Shown here piece after piece: positions 7,090 to 16,051 of a stretch of DNA of 56,202 nucleotides (the stretch's first letter is position 1; every line of letters starts with the position of its first letter). The notes below the pieces were generated by a model. That model saw only the letters and a list, made by a program, of their open reading frames with translations. It was not told the DNA's origin and ran no database searches. This DNA is from Thermus sp. 2.9 (GTDB taxonomy: Bacteria; Deinococcota; Deinococci; Deinococcales; Thermaceae): contig NZ_JTJB01000029.1 of assembly GCF_000794385.1 (NCBI RefSeq), positions 1-56,202 of the forward strand, written 5' to 3'. A program made the translations under genes and the position numbers.

Positions 7090-9563
7090 CAGGCGGGGGC
7101 CACCTCCTTCTTGGCCCGGCCCTTTTGCATCCGAAGCTTAAAGAGGGCCCGCCGGGCAAGCTTGACCTCCGCCTCCGCGAGGGCCTTCCCCTGGGTCAGG
7201 GCTTCCACCGCCTGGCGCTCTTCCGGGAGGAGGCTTGGGAGGAAGGCCTTCAGGGCCTCCCAGTCCGCCGGGGGTTTGGGGGCGCTTGGGGCCTTGGCGC
7301 TTTTCTTAGCCTTTTTCGGACCTTGGGCCTTGGGGGCGGGAAGGAGCTTGGGGTCGTGTGCCGGGCAGTTCGGGTTGATGCAGGCACCCTCCCCCTTTTT
7401 CACCAAGGGCCAGCCGCAGCTTGGGCAGGTCGTATCCAGCAGAGGGTAGAAGGAAAGGAAGTCGCAGGCGTTTTCCTCGCACTTGTAGTAGGGCTTGCCC
7501 CGCTTGCTCCGCTTTTCCAGCACCCGGCCGCCGCACTTGGGGCAGGTGTGGCCCGTGGGCTTGCCGTCGTCCCGGGTGTAGTCGCAGGCCGGGTAGCCGG
7601 AGCAGGCGATGAAGCTCCCGTAGCGCCCCTCCTTGCGCAAGAGGGGCTTGCCGCACTTGGGGCAGGCTTCCCCGATGGGCTCCGCCTCCTTCTTTTCCAA
7701 GGGCTCGGTGTAGGTGCACTCCGGGTAGCCGGTGCAACCCAAGAACTGCCCGTAGCGGCTCACCTTGAGCTCCAGGGGGCGGCCGCACTTGGGGCAGGTC
7801 TTCTTGGGCACCTGGGCGAGCTCCCCCAAAAAGGGCTCGTAAAACTCCCAGACCACCTGGGGCCAAGGGGCCTTGCCCTCCTCCACCTGGTCCAGGCGGT
7901 CTTCCATGCGGGCGGTGAACTCGTAGGCCACCACCTGGGGGAAGCGCTCTTTAAGGTAGCGGGTCACCTCCCGGCCCAAGGGGGTGGGGAGGAGGGTGCG
8001 GCCCCTGCGTTCCACGTAGCCCCGCTTCTCCAGGGTCTCCAGGGTGGGGGCGTAGGTGGAGGGGCGGCCGATGCCCAGCTCCTCCATGGTCTTCACCAGG
8101 CTGGCGTCGGTGTACCGGGGTGGGGGCTCGGTGAAGCGTTGCTCGGGGGTGATTTGCAAAAGCTTGGCCTCGGCCCCTTCCGGCACCGCGGGCACCGGGG
8201 GCTCTTCCTCCTCTTCCTCCTTCCCCCAGGCCTTCAGGTAGCCCTCAAACTTGAGGATGGAGCCGGAGGCGCGGAAGCGGAGGCGGCCCTTTTCGTCCTC
8301 GAGGACCACCGCCGTCTGCTCGTAGAGGGCGTCCTTCATCTGGCTCGCCAGGAAGCGGCGCCAGATGAGGTCATATAGGCGGTACTCCTCCTCGGAGAGG
8401 TACTTGCGCACGCTTTCCGGGGTGCGCCTGGGGTCGGTGGGGCGGATGGCCTCGTGGGCGTCCTGCACGCCTTCCTTGCGGTTTTTGTAGACCCGGGGAG
8501 TTTCGGGGAGGAAGCTTGGCCCAAAGCGCTCGGCGATGACCTCCCGGGCCAGGGCCAAGGCCTCAGGAGATACGCGCACCGAGTCGGTGCGCATATAGGT
8601 GATGAGGCCCACGGTGCCCTCGGGGAGGTCCACCCCCTCGTAGAGGCGCTGGGCGATGCGCATGGTGCGGCTCGCCGTGTAGCCCAGGCGGCTGCTGGCC
8701 GCCTGCTGCAAGGTGGAGGTGGTGAAGGGGGGCGGGGGGGATTTGCGCCTTTCCCTCACCTCCACCTGGGCCACGCGGTAGGCCCCTTTGAGGGCTTCCG
8801 CCGCCAGGGCCTTGGCCTCCGCCTCGGTCTTCAGGTGGAGCTTCCCTTCCTTCTCCCCTTGCCCCGCCCAGAGGCGCTTGCCGTCCACCTCGTAAAGAAG
8901 GGCGGGGAAGGTCTTTTCCGCCGCCTGGAAGAGGCCTCGGAGAAGCCAGTACTCCTCCCGCTTAAAGGCCTCAATCTCCTCCTCCCGCTCCACCACCAGC
9001 CTCAAGGCCACGCTCTGGACCCGGCCGGCGGAGAGGGCCCGCTTGCGGAACTCCAGGGAGAGGAGGGGGGAGAGGTTGTAGCCCAAAAGGCGGTCCAGGA
9101 CGCGGCGGGCCTGCTGGGCGTCCACCAGGTTCTGGTCAATGGGGCGGGGATGTTCCACCGCCTGGCGCACCACCTTGGGGGTGATCTCGTGGAACTCCAC
9201 CCGGATGGGCTCCTCAGGGTTGCGGCCCAAAAGCCGGGCCACGTGCCAGCCGATGGCCTCCCCTTCCCGGTCGGGGTCGGTGGCGATGAGGAGGCGCTTG
9301 CCTTGGGCCGCCCGCTTGAGCTCCTCCACCACGGGCTTCTTGTCCTTTTTCACCTCGTAGGTGGGGGCGAAGTCCCGGTCCACGTCCACCCCCAGTTCCC
9401 GCTCGGGGAGGTCGGCCACGTGGCCGCGGCTTGCCCGCACCTCGTAGGCGGGGCCCAGCATCTTCTGGATGCTCTTGGCCTTGGCGGGGGACTCCACCAC
9501 CACCAAGGTGGCGGCCCCGCCCTTGGCCGGCGCGCTGGTCCCTCGGGTGCTCTTCTTCGGCAT
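7089..9563 (-). CDS. topA: DNA topoisomerase I
   Basis: A type IA topoisomerase that relaxes negative supercoils. The 824-aa protein shows the Toprim domain (VVVESPAKAKSIQKML at residues 21-36; ATDPDREGEAIGWH), GRVQSVALRL, and the active-site tyrosine in VGLITYMRTDS. The C-terminal region carries four zinc-ribbon repeats (CPKCG...CTGYPEC, CPKCG...CSGYPAC, CPKCG...CEENAC, CPSCG...CINPNC) and a basic Lys/Ala-rich tail. There is no reverse-gyrase helicase domain. A short N-terminal basic extension (PKKSTRGTSAPAKGG) precedes Toprim. It is the only gene here with both a perfect TTGACA and a leaderless -10. Confidence 0.97.
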   Translation of the reverse strand: MPKKSTRGTSAPAKGGAATLVVVESPAKAKSIQKMLGPAYEVRASRGHVADLPERELGVDVDRDFAPTYEVKKDKKPVVEELKRAAQGKRLLIATDPDREGEAIGWHVARLLGRNPEEPIRVEFHEITPKVVRQAVEHPRPIDQNLVDAQQARRVLDRLLGYNLSPLLSLEFRKRALSAGRVQSVALRLVVEREEEIEAFKREEYWLLRGLFQAAEKTFPALLYEVDGKRLWAGQGEKEGKLHLKTEAEAKALAAEALKGAYRVAQVEVRERRKSPPPPFTTSTLQQAASSRLGYTASRTMRIAQRLYEGVDLPEGTVGLITYMRTDSVRVSPEALALAREVIAERFGPSFLPETPRVYKNRKEGVQDAHEAIRPTDPRRTPESVRKYLSEEEYRLYDLIWRRFLASQMKDALYEQTAVVLEDEKGRLRFRASGSILKFEGYLKAWGKEEEEEEPPVPAVPEGAEAKLLQITPEQRFTEPPPRYTDASLVKTMEELGIGRPSTYAPTLETLEKRGYVERRGRTLLPTPLGREVTRYLKERFPQVVAYEFTARMEDRLDQVEEGKAPWPQVVWEFYEPFLGELAQVPKKTCPKCGRPLELKVSRYGQFLGCTGYPECTYTEPLEKKEAEPIGEACPKCGKPLLRKEGRYGSFIACSGYPACDYTRDDGKPTGHTCPKCGGRVLEKRSKRGKPYYKCEENACDFLSFYPLLDTTCPSCGWPLVKKGEGACINPNCPAHDPKLLPAPKAQGPKKAKKSAKAPSAPKPPADWEALKAFLPSLLPEERQAVEALTQGKALAEAEVKLARRALFKLRMQKGRAKKEVAPA

Positions 9564-9570
9564 CGCCCCC

Positions 9571-9600
9571 TATTTAGGGGGGTGGGGGCGGGGTTGTCAA
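9571..9600 (-). promoter_or_regulatory. Promoter of topA
   Basis: On minus, TTGACA (9595-9600), an 18-nt spacer almost entirely of C and G, and TAAATA (9571-9576), 7 nt before the ATG. The -35 box overlaps the stop codon of the CoA-transferase gene upstream. The C-rich spacer may make it supercoiling-sensitive (inference). Confidence 0.75.
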
Positions 9601-10925
9601 GAGCCAGCGCCGCTTTTGCCCTTCAGGTCGGCGCCCGGGTAGCTTCGGGGAAGGAGCTTCCTCTCCCAGGCGGCCCGGGTGAGCTCCTCCTGGAAGTCGG
9701 GGTGGGCGATGGCGATAAGGGCCTCCGCCCTTTCCCGCAAGGAGCGGCCGAAGAGCTCGGCGATGCCCCACTCCGTCACCACGTAGTGCACGTCGGCCCG
9801 GGTGGTCACCACCCCCGCCCCCGGCTTCAGGTAGGGGACGATGCGGCTATGCCCCTTGGCGGTGGAGGGGAGGGCGATGATGGGCCGGCCTCCTTCGCTC
9901 CGGGCCGCCCCCCGGATGAAGTCCAGCTGCCCGCCGAAGCCGGAGTAGATGCGGGTGCCGATGGAGTCCGCCACCACCTGGCCGGTGAGGTCCACCTCTA
10001 TGGCGGAGTTGATGGCCACCATCTTGCGGTTTTGCGCTACCACGAAGGGGTCGTTCACGTAGTCGGCGGGGTGGAGCTCAAAGAGGGGGTTGTCGTGGAC
10101 GAAGCGGTAAAGGCGCTCCGAGCCCAGGACGAAGGTACCGATGATCTTGCCGGGGTGGAGGGTCTTCTTGGCCCCGGTGATGAGGCCCTTTTCAAAGGCC
10201 TCGAGGACCCCATCCGAGATCATCTCCGTGTGAACGCCCAGGTCCCGCCGCCCCGAGAGGCTCGCCAAGACGGCGTCGGGGATGGCCCCGATGCCCATCT
10301 GCAAGGTGGCCCCGTCCTCAATGAGGCTCGCCACGTGCTCCCCGATTTTCCGCTCCACCTCCCCGAAGCCCTCCCGCTTGAGTTCGGGCAGGGGCCAGTC
10401 CAGCTCCACGATGGCGGTGAGGCGGGAGACGTGGACGAAGGTGTCCCCCAGGGTTCTCGGCATCCTGGGGTTCACCAGGGCGATCACGATGGGGGCCGCC
10501 TCCACCGCCGCCTTGGTGGCGATCACCTCCACCCCCAAGGAGCAGAAGCCGTGCTCGTCCGGGGGGGAAACCTGGATGAGGGCGGCGTCCAGGGGCAGGA
10601 TGCGCCGCTTGAAGAGCCAGGGCACCTGGTGGAGCATGATGGGCACGTAGTCCGCCCGGCCCTGGTTCACCGCCTCCCGGTCCGCCGGGCCCACGAAGAA
10701 GGAGCGGCGGCGGAAGTGCCCCTCCATCTCGGGGCTGGCGAAGGGGTCTTCCCCCATCTGCAGGAGGTGGACGAGCTCCACGTTATGTAGCTCGTCCTTG
10801 CGGGCGGCGAGGGCCTTGAGGAGGGGCGTGGGGGTGGCGGCGTTGCCGGAGACGAAGACCCGCATCCCCGAGCGGATCAGGGTCACGGCGTCCTCGGGCG
10901 AGGTGAGCTTCTTGCGGTAGCTCAT
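9597..10925 (-). CDS. Acetyl-CoA hydrolase / 4-hydroxybutyrate CoA-transferase family protein
   Basis: A 442-aa class I CoA-transferase-like enzyme of the Cat1/Cat2/acetyl-CoA hydrolase family, which moves CoA between acetate or butyrate-type acids. The family motif INSAIEVDLTGQV contains the probable catalytic glutamate, and IYSGFGGQLDFIRGA forms the conserved CoA-binding loop. The N-terminal half has the repeated Rossmann-like fold (MRVFVSGNAATPTPLL). Whether it is a hydrolase or a transferase, and the acid used, cannot be read. Its ATG overlaps the stop of the upstream alanine-dehydrogenase-like gene (ATGA), so the two are co-translated. Confidence 0.85.
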   Translation of the reverse strand: MSYRKKLTSPEDAVTLIRSGMRVFVSGNAATPTPLLKALAARKDELHNVELVHLLQMGEDPFASPEMEGHFRRRSFFVGPADREAVNQGRADYVPIMLHQVPWLFKRRILPLDAALIQVSPPDEHGFCSLGVEVIATKAAVEAAPIVIALVNPRMPRTLGDTFVHVSRLTAIVELDWPLPELKREGFGEVERKIGEHVASLIEDGATLQMGIGAIPDAVLASLSGRRDLGVHTEMISDGVLEAFEKGLITGAKKTLHPGKIIGTFVLGSERLYRFVHDNPLFELHPADYVNDPFVVAQNRKMVAINSAIEVDLTGQVVADSIGTRIYSGFGGQLDFIRGAARSEGGRPIIALPSTAKGHSRIVPYLKPGAGVVTTRADVHYVVTEWGIAELFGRSLRERAEALIAIAHPDFQEELTRAAWERKLLPRSYPGADLKGKSGAGS

Positions 10926-11983
10926 TCTAGGTGGCCTCCTTTCTGGCCCAGGAGGAGGTAGGCCCCTTGGCGGAGGGCGGGGACCTTGAGGGGGTCGTCC
11001 TCCACCTGAAGTAGGAAGGGGAGGAGCGTGGCGGTGAGGGCGTGGCTCGCCGTGCGGGGCACCAGGGCGGGGACGTTGGGCAGGCAGAAGTGGGTGACGC
11101 CCAGCTCCTGGTAGATGCCGGGCCGGCTCGTCTCCGCCACACCCCCTTGGTCAATGGCGAAGTCCAGGAGCACCGAGCCCCGGCGCATGCGGGCGAGGAG
11201 CTCCCGGGAAAGGAGCACGGGGGCCCTTTCCCCCGGCACCGCCACCGCCCCCACCAAGACGTCGGCGAAGGCCACGTACCGCTCCAGGCGGCTTTGGGTG
11301 ATGAGGGCGGTGATGGCCCCGGGGGCTTCCCGGCTTGCCTCCTCCAGGGCGGAAAGCTCCTTGTCCAGGAGGTAAACCGAGGCCCCGGCCCCCAGGAAGG
11401 CCCGGGCCGCCGCCCGGCCCAAGGTGCCCGCCCCCAGGACCACCACGTCCGCCGGGGGGATGCCGGGGAGGCCGGAGAGGAGCATCCCCGGGCCCAGGGG
11501 GGCCTCGAGGAGCCGCCCCGCGATCTGGGGAGCCATGCGCCCGGCGATCTCGCTCATGGCCTTCAGGACGGGGCGCCTTGGGCCTTCCCCCATGAGCTCG
11601 TAGCCGATGGCGCTAAGGCCCTTTTCCGCCATGGCCTCCACGAGGCCCGTTTCCGCCACCGCCAGGTGCAGGAAGCCCATGAGGGTGGCCCCGGGGCGGA
11701 GGAGGGCGAGCTCATGGAGGGTGGGCCGCGCCACCTTGAGCACCACCTCCCCCCGGCCGAAGGCCTCCTCCCGGCTCACCAGCGTGGCCCCCGCCTCCTC
11801 GTAGGCGGCATCGGGGAAGCCTGCCCTCTCCCCGGCCCCCCGCTCCACGTAGACCCGGTGGCCCCGGGCCACCAGCTCCCGCACCCCTTGGGGGGTGAGG
11901 GCCACCCGGCCTTCTTGCACCTCCTCCCCCAGGGCAGGGGGGATTTTTAGGCTCGTCCGTTCCTTGGGTAGGCCAAAGTCCAT
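10922..11983 (-). CDS. Alanine dehydrogenase-like protein lacking the catalytic lysine
   Basis: A 353-aa member of the alanine dehydrogenase/transhydrogenase-alpha family, with the N-terminal RVALTP motif (R26), the FLHLAVA histidine (H106), the Rossmann motif VVVLGAGTLGRAAA and LLDFAIDQGG. Compared with the bona fide Ald at 52628-53737, the lysine in KVKEP that binds the pyruvate carboxylate is alanine here (KVARP), and an 11-residue insertion precedes R26. Alanine oxidation is therefore doubtful; it may act on another substrate or as a regulatory dehydrogenase. It is preceded by a GGAGG Shine-Dalgarno and leads a two-gene unit with the CoA-transferase. Confidence 0.8.
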   Translation of the reverse strand: MDFGLPKERTSLKIPPALGEEVQEGRVALTPQGVRELVARGHRVYVERGAGERAGFPDAAYEEAGATLVSREEAFGRGEVVLKVARPTLHELALLRPGATLMGFLHLAVAETGLVEAMAEKGLSAIGYELMGEGPRRPVLKAMSEIAGRMAPQIAGRLLEAPLGPGMLLSGLPGIPPADVVVLGAGTLGRAAARAFLGAGASVYLLDKELSALEEASREAPGAITALITQSRLERYVAFADVLVGAVAVPGERAPVLLSRELLARMRRGSVLLDFAIDQGGVAETSRPGIYQELGVTHFCLPNVPALVPRTASHALTATLLPFLLQVEDDPLKVPALRQGAYLLLGQKGGHLE

Positions 11984-12058
11984 ACCCGCCTCCTGCCCCT
12001 GAGCTTACGCCTCTAGGGGGTGGCGGATGTCCCTTGTCCTTCTCATCCCCCTTTGCCC

Positions 12059-12064
12059 TAGGCT
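12059..12064 (+). promoter_or_regulatory. -10 box for DUF456 gene
   Basis: TAGGCT ends 6 nt before the GTG start at 12071. Confidence 0.45.
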
Positions 12065-12070
12065 TGGCCC

Positions 12071-12547
12071 GTGGACGCCTTTGCGGACTGGCTCTTTGTG
12101 GTCCTCTGGGCGGCGGGGGTTCTCCTCACCCTGGTACCCTTCGTGCCCGCCACCTTGGTCATCCTCTTGGCCGCCTTTTTGCACGAGCTCCTCGTGGGCT
12201 TTCGGGAGCTTTCCCTGGGGCTATGGGTTTTCCTCGGGGCCTTGGCCCTTTTGGCCATGCTCCTGGACAACCTGGCGGCCCTCTGGGGGGCTAAGCGCTA
12301 CGGGGCGGGGCGGGCGGGCCTTTGGGGCGCCTTCTTGGGGGGCCTCCTGGGCCTTTTCCTGGGGGTGGTGGGGGTCTTGGTCCTCCCCTTCCTCCTCGCC
12401 TGGCTCTTTGAGTACCTTTCGGGCAGGAAGCCGGAGGAGGCCCTGAAGGCGGCCTGGGGCACCCTGGTGGGCCTCATGGGGGGCGTGGTGGCCAAGGTCC
12501 TCGTCCACCTGGCCATGGGCCTTCTGGTAATCCGGGCGGTCTTCTAG
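12071..12547 (+). CDS. DUF456 family membrane protein
   Basis: A 158-aa integral membrane protein with four to five hydrophobic segments (about 7-37, 48-68, 82-112, 130-156). The Gly-rich GLWGAFLGGLLGLFLGVVGVLVLPFL region is typical of DUF456. The function is unknown. The GTG start is set by the -10 box 6 nt upstream. It begins a run of envelope genes (lgt, glmU, tatAC). Confidence 0.8.
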   Translation: MDAFADWLFVVLWAAGVLLTLVPFVPATLVILLAAFLHELLVGFRELSLGLWVFLGALALLAMLLDNLAALWGAKRYGAGRAGLWGAFLGGLLGLFLGVVGVLVLPFLLAWLFEYLSGRKPEEALKAAWGTLVGLMGGVVAKVLVHLAMGLLVIRAVF

Positions 12548-12549
12548 CG

Positions 12550-12555
12550 TATGCT
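12550..12555 (+). promoter_or_regulatory. -10 box for thioredoxin-fold gene
   Basis: TATGCT ends 7 nt before the ATG at 12563 and favours that start over the ATG at 12551. Confidence 0.45.
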
Positions 12556-12562
12556 TGAGGGC

Positions 12563-12787
12563 ATGGAGCTCGTCTTCGTCACCCGCGAGGGGTGCGGGCT
12601 TTGCGAGAAAGCGGAAAGGGCCCTTTGGACCCTGGGGGTGCCCTACGTGCGCCGGGACGTGGACCAGGACCCGGAGCTTTTCCGCCTTTACACCTTCCGG
12701 GTCCCCGTCCTCCTCTTGGAAGACCAGGTGCTTTTGGAAGGGGCTTTTGGGGAGCGGGAGCTCATGGCCTTGATGGGGGGGAGGTGA
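12563..12787 (+). CDS. Glutaredoxin/thioredoxin-like protein (DUF836 type)
   Basis: A 74-aa thioredoxin-fold protein with the redox motif CGLC near residue 11 (VTREGCGLCEKAERAL) and a cis-proline segment FRVPVLLL. Such proteins carry out thiol-disulfide exchange, with partners unknown. The ATG at 12563 fits the leaderless pattern; a longer form from 12551 is possible. It ends 3 nt before lgt, so the two are co-transcribed. Confidence 0.75.
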   Translation: MELVFVTREGCGLCEKAERALWTLGVPYVRRDVDQDPELFRLYTFRVPVLLLEDQVLLEGAFGERELMALMGGR

Positions 12788-12790
12788 ACC

Positions 12791-13651
12791 ATGGACCCCA
12801 CCATGATCCAGATCGGCCCCTTGCGCATCCAGTGGTACGGCTTCCTCCTCACCTTGGCCATCTTCCTCGGCTTTGAACTGGCCAAGCGCCGCCTGAAGGC
12901 CTGGGGATTGGACGCGGAGCGGTTTGAAACCGTGGCCTTTTGGGCGGTGGTCTGGGGGGTGGTGGGGGCAAGGCTCGGCTACGTCCTCACCTCTCCCGGC
13001 TACTTCCTGCAAAATCCCCTGGAGATCCTTTACGTGTGGCACGGGGGGCTTTCCTTCCACGGGGCCATTTTGGGAGGGGCTTTGGTCTTCCTCTACTACC
13101 ACCGGAGGAAGGGCTACCCCCTTTGGCCTTACCTGGACGCCGCCACCCCCGGGGTGGCCTTGGGGATCATCGCCGGGCGGATCGGGAACCTCATGAACGG
13201 CTCAGACACCGTGGGCCGCCTCACCACCTTGCCCATTGGCTTCACCTGGCCGGAGTGGGCCAAGGGGTTTCCCGGGGTCTGCCCGGGGATTGACGACATC
13301 TCCCAGGTCTACCGGTGCGCCGAGCTCGTGAGGGGCCCGGTCCACCTCACCCAGGTCTACGGGGCCTTGGTGGGGGTGATCCTCCTGCCCCTTTCCCTCT
13401 ACTGGCTCCGCAAAAACCCCTTCCCCGGCTACGCCTTTTGGAACTTCCTCCTTTGGTACAGCGTCCTCCGCTCGGTGTTGGAAGAGCCTTTCCGCCTGAA
13501 CCCCCTTTGGCTTCCCGTCTACCGCAACGATGAACTCGGCATCGGCCTCTTCACCGCCACCCAGGTGGTGAGCCTGCCCCTCATCCTCCTTTCCCTCTAC
13601 ATGCTCCGGCGGCTTTCCCGCCAGGCGGGGGCGGCGAAATCGGTTGGCTAA
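12791..13651 (+). CDS. lgt: Prolipoprotein diacylglyceryl transferase
   Basis: An inner-membrane enzyme that transfers diacylglycerol from phosphatidylglycerol to the lipobox cysteine of prolipoproteins, the first step in making the lipoproteins at 21096, 38191 and 55702. The 286-aa protein has seven membrane segments and the Lgt signature: [16 protein letters not shown], then [28 protein letters not shown] Shine-Dalgarno precedes the ATG. Its stop codon TAA is part of the -10 box for glmU. Confidence 0.95.
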   Translation: MDPTMIQIGPLRIQWYGFLLTLAIFLGFELAKRRLKAWGLDAERFETVAFWAVVWGVVGARLGYVLTSPGYFLQNPLEILYVWHGGLSFHGAILGGALVFLYYHRRKGYPLWPYLDAATPGVALGIIAGRIGNLMNGSDTVGRLTTLPIGFTWPEWAKGFPGVCPGIDDISQVYRCAELVRGPVHLTQVYGALVGVILLPLSLYWLRKNPFPGYAFWNFLLWYSVLRSVLEEPFRLNPLWLPVYRNDELGIGLFTATQVVSLPLILLSLYMLRRLSRQAGAAKSVG

Positions 13652-13654
13652 GAT
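13649..13654 (+). promoter_or_regulatory. -10 box for glmU, overlapping the lgt stop
   Basis: TAAGAT begins with the lgt stop codon TAA and ends 7 nt before the ATG at 13662. Confidence 0.5.
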
Positions 13655-13661
13655 GGGAACC

Positions 13662-15023
13662 ATGCACGCCCACGTGATCCTGGCCGCGGGGCAGGGGACC
13701 CGGATGAAGTCCCGCCTGCCCAAGGTCCTGCACCTCCTTTTGGGAAAGCCCATGCTCCTTTACGCCGTGGAGACCGCCTTGGCCTTGGGGCCGGAAAGGC
13801 TTGTGGTGGTGGTGGGCCACGGCGCTTCCCTGGTGGAGGAGGCCCTAAGGGGCTACCCGGTGGAGATCGCCCGGCAGGAGGCGCAGCTCGGCACCGCCCA
13901 CGCCCTCTTGCAAGCCGAGGCGCTCCTGAAGGACTTCCCCGGCCCCTTTTTGGTGACCCAGGGGGACACCCCCCTCCTTTCCCCAAAGACCCTTAAGGCC
14001 CTTTTGGCCAAGGTGGCGGAGGGAGCGGGGATGGCCCTCCTCACCGTGGAATTGGAAAACCCCACGGGCTATGGCCGGATCCTCCGGGAAGGGGAGGAGG
14101 TCCTCGCCAACGTGGAGGAGAAGGACGCTTCCCCTACCCTTAAGGCCATCCGGGAGGTGAACGCCGGGGCCTACGCCTTTGACGGCTTCCTCTTCCAGGC
14201 CCTCAAGGAGGTGAAAAACGAAAACGCCGCCCAGGAGTACTACCTCCCCGACCTCATCGCCATCTACCGGGCTCACGGGAAGAAGGTGGTGGCGGTGCGG
14301 GGCGTGGCGGAGGAGGCCCTCGGGGTGAACACCCGGGAGGAGCTCGCCCGGGTGGAGGGGGTTCTTTTGGCCCGGCTCCGCGCCGAGTGGATGAAGCGGG
14401 GCGTGCGCATGGTTCTCCCCGAGACCATCTACCTGGAGCCTTCCGTGGAGCTTGCCCCCGACGTGACCCTCTGGCCCGGGGTGGTGCTAAGGGGGCGGAC
14501 GCGGGTGGGGGAGGGGTGCGAGGTGGGGGCGTATGCCATTTTGGAGGACACCATCCTGGAGCCTGGGGCGAAGGTCCAGGCCCACACCGTGGCCCAGGGG
14601 GCCCACCTCCATGGGGGGGCCGATGCCGGGCCCTTCGCCCGGCTCCGCCCAGGGGCGGTCCTGGAGGAAGGGGTGCACGTGGGCAACTTCGTGGAGGTGA
14701 AGAATAGCCGCCTTCACCCCGGGGTCAAGGCGGGGCATTTGGCCTACCTGGGGGATGCGGAGGTGGGGGAGGGGTCCAACATCGGGGCCGGCGTCATCAC
14801 CGCCAACTACGACGGCAAGCGCAAGCACAAGACCTTCATCGGCAAGCAGGCCTTCATCGGCTCCAACAGCGTCCTGGTGGCCCCGGTGAGGGTGGGGGAT
14901 GGGGCCATGGTGGGGGCGGGGAGCGTCATCACCCACGACGTGCCCGAGGACGCCTTGGCCGTGGCCCGGGGCAGGCAGCGGAACCTCGAGGGCTACGCCA
15001 AGCGGAAGCGGGAGGAAGCCTAG
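13662..15023 (+). CDS. glmU: Bifunctional UDP-GlcNAc pyrophosphorylase / glucosamine-1-P acetyltransferase
   Basis: It acetylates glucosamine-1-phosphate and then couples it to UTP, giving UDP-GlcNAc for peptidoglycan and glycolipids. The N-terminal uridyltransferase domain has LAAGQGTRMKSRLPKVL (residues 6-22). The C-terminal left-handed beta helix runs from about residue 245, with hexapeptide repeats and the acetyltransferase segment NIGAGVITANYDGKRKH, whose histidine is catalytic. I choose ATG 13662 (453 aa) because of the -10 box; starts at 13644 and 13653 are less likely. Confidence 0.95.
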   Translation: MHAHVILAAGQGTRMKSRLPKVLHLLLGKPMLLYAVETALALGPERLVVVVGHGASLVEEALRGYPVEIARQEAQLGTAHALLQAEALLKDFPGPFLVTQGDTPLLSPKTLKALLAKVAEGAGMALLTVELENPTGYGRILREGEEVLANVEEKDASPTLKAIREVNAGAYAFDGFLFQALKEVKNENAAQEYYLPDLIAIYRAHGKKVVAVRGVAEEALGVNTREELARVEGVLLARLRAEWMKRGVRMVLPETIYLEPSVELAPDVTLWPGVVLRGRTRVGEGCEVGAYAILEDTILEPGAKVQAHTVAQGAHLHGGADAGPFARLRPGAVLEEGVHVGNFVEVKNSRLHPGVKAGHLAYLGDAEVGEGSNIGAGVITANYDGKRKHKTFIGKQAFIGSNSVLVAPVRVGDGAMVGAGSVITHDVPEDALAVARGRQRNLEGYAKRKREEA

Positions 15024-15049
15024 CTTCATTTTCCCTTCAGCCCCGGTGC

Positions 15050-15055
15050 TAAACT
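15050..15055 (+). promoter_or_regulatory. -10 box for tatA-tatC
   Basis: TAAACT ends 7 nt before the tatA ATG at 15063. Confidence 0.5.
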
Positions 15056-15062
15056 GGGGGTT

Positions 15063-15278
15063 ATGAACCTGGGCATGCCGGAAATCCTGGTGATCCTGGT
15101 GGTGGCCCTCCTCATCTTCGGGCCCAAAAAGCTCCCCGAGCTTGGCCGCTCCTTGGGCCAAAGCATCCGGGAGTTCAAGCGGGGGGCGCAGGAGATCCGC
15201 GAGGAACTGGAGAAGGCGGTGGAGGTGAAGGAAGAGGCGAAGCCTGCTCCGGCGGCTAAGGAGGAGCCCAAGGCTTGA
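15063..15278 (+). CDS. tatA: Sec-independent translocase protein TatA/TatB
   Basis: A 71-aa Tat subunit: a short N-terminal membrane helix (residues 7-20, ILVILVVALLIFG), the FGPKKLPELGRSLGQSIREFK hinge and amphipathic helix, and a charged Ala/Glu/Lys tail. The F-G hinge and small size fit TatA, although the family also contains TatB. With TatC next to it, this forms the minimal TatAC pathway for folded proteins. The tatC start overlaps its stop. Confidence 0.92.
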   Translation: MNLGMPEILVILVVALLIFGPKKLPELGRSLGQSIREFKRGAQEIREELEKAVEVKEEAKPAPAAKEEPKA

Positions 15279-16018
15279 AGGAAGCCCCGTTGGTAGAACA
15301 CCTGGAGGAGCTTAGGGCCCGGCTCCTCTGGGCGCTTTTGTCCTGGGCGGTGGGCACCGGGGTGGCCTGGACCTTCCGGGTCCAGCTTCTGGACTGGCTC
15401 AAGCGCCCCTTGGACCTAGCGGCCAAGCAAAACGGCATCCAGGTCAACCTCATCGTCTTGGACATCACCGAGCCCTTTCTGGTTTCCTTGAAGGTGGCCG
15501 CCTTTGGCGGGCTCGTCCTGGCTTTGCCCTTCATCGTCTACCAGGTCTGGGCCTTCATCGCCCCCGGGCTTTACGAGCACGAGAAGCGCTTGGCGGGGCC
15601 TTTCCTCCTGGGGGCGGGGTTTAGCTTCGCCCTGGGAGCCCTTTTCGCCTACTACGGCTTTTTGCCCTTCGCCATTCCCTTCCTCTTGGGCTTTTTGGGG
15701 GACGTGATCACCCCCCAGATCTCCATCGGCCGCTACATGGGCCAGATCCTCATGATGATGAGCGTCATGGGCCTGGTCTTTGAGATGCCGGTGGTGAGCT
15801 ACCTCTTGGCCCGCCTGGGCCTCCTCTCCTCCGCCTTCTTGGCCCGGAACTGGCGGGTGGCCGTGGTCCTCCTCCTCACCCTGGCGGCGGTCATCACCCC
15901 CACGGTGGACGTGGTGTCCTTGTCCATCGTGACCCTGCCCCTCCTGGTCCTCTACTGGATCTCGGTGCTGGTGGCCCGCTTGGCCGAGCGGCAACGGCCC
16001 AAGGAAGAAACCGCTTGA
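15275..16018 (+). CDS. tatC: Sec-independent translocase protein TatC
   Basis: The receptor subunit that binds twin-arginine signal peptides. The 247-aa protein has six membrane helices and the N-terminal LVEHLEELRARLLWALLSW motif, with the conserved glutamates and arginine, plus the periplasmic FIAPGLYEHEKR loop. Translation appears to start at TTG 15275, overlapping the tatA TGA by two bases (TTGA), so it is coupled to tatA. Confidence 0.93.
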   Translation: MKEAPLVEHLEELRARLLWALLSWAVGTGVAWTFRVQLLDWLKRPLDLAAKQNGIQVNLIVLDITEPFLVSLKVAAFGGLVLALPFIVYQVWAFIAPGLYEHEKRLAGPFLLGAGFSFALGALFAYYGFLPFAIPFLLGFLGDVITPQISIGRYMGQILMMMSVMGLVFEMPVVSYLLARLGLLSSAFLARNWRVAVVLLLTLAAVITPTVDVVSLSIVTLPLLVLYWISVLVARLAERQRPKEETA

Positions 16019-16040
16019 CGGCATAAGGGGCTTTGCCCCA

Positions 16041-16046
16041 TAGAAT
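16041..16046 (+). promoter_or_regulatory. -10 box for aroF
   Basis: TAGAAT ends 5 nt before the ATG at 16052. Just upstream, GGGGC-TTT-GCCCC forms a small hairpin that could end tat transcripts, but it has no T-tract. Confidence 0.5.
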
Positions 16047-16051
16047 AGCCC

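Noticed and set aside
8454..10790. A very long open frame on plus, antisense to topA and the CoA-transferase
   Set aside because: Its residues mirror high-GC codons of the opposite strand (runs of H, G, P, V), it has no ribosome site or known motif, and both opposing genes are certain.
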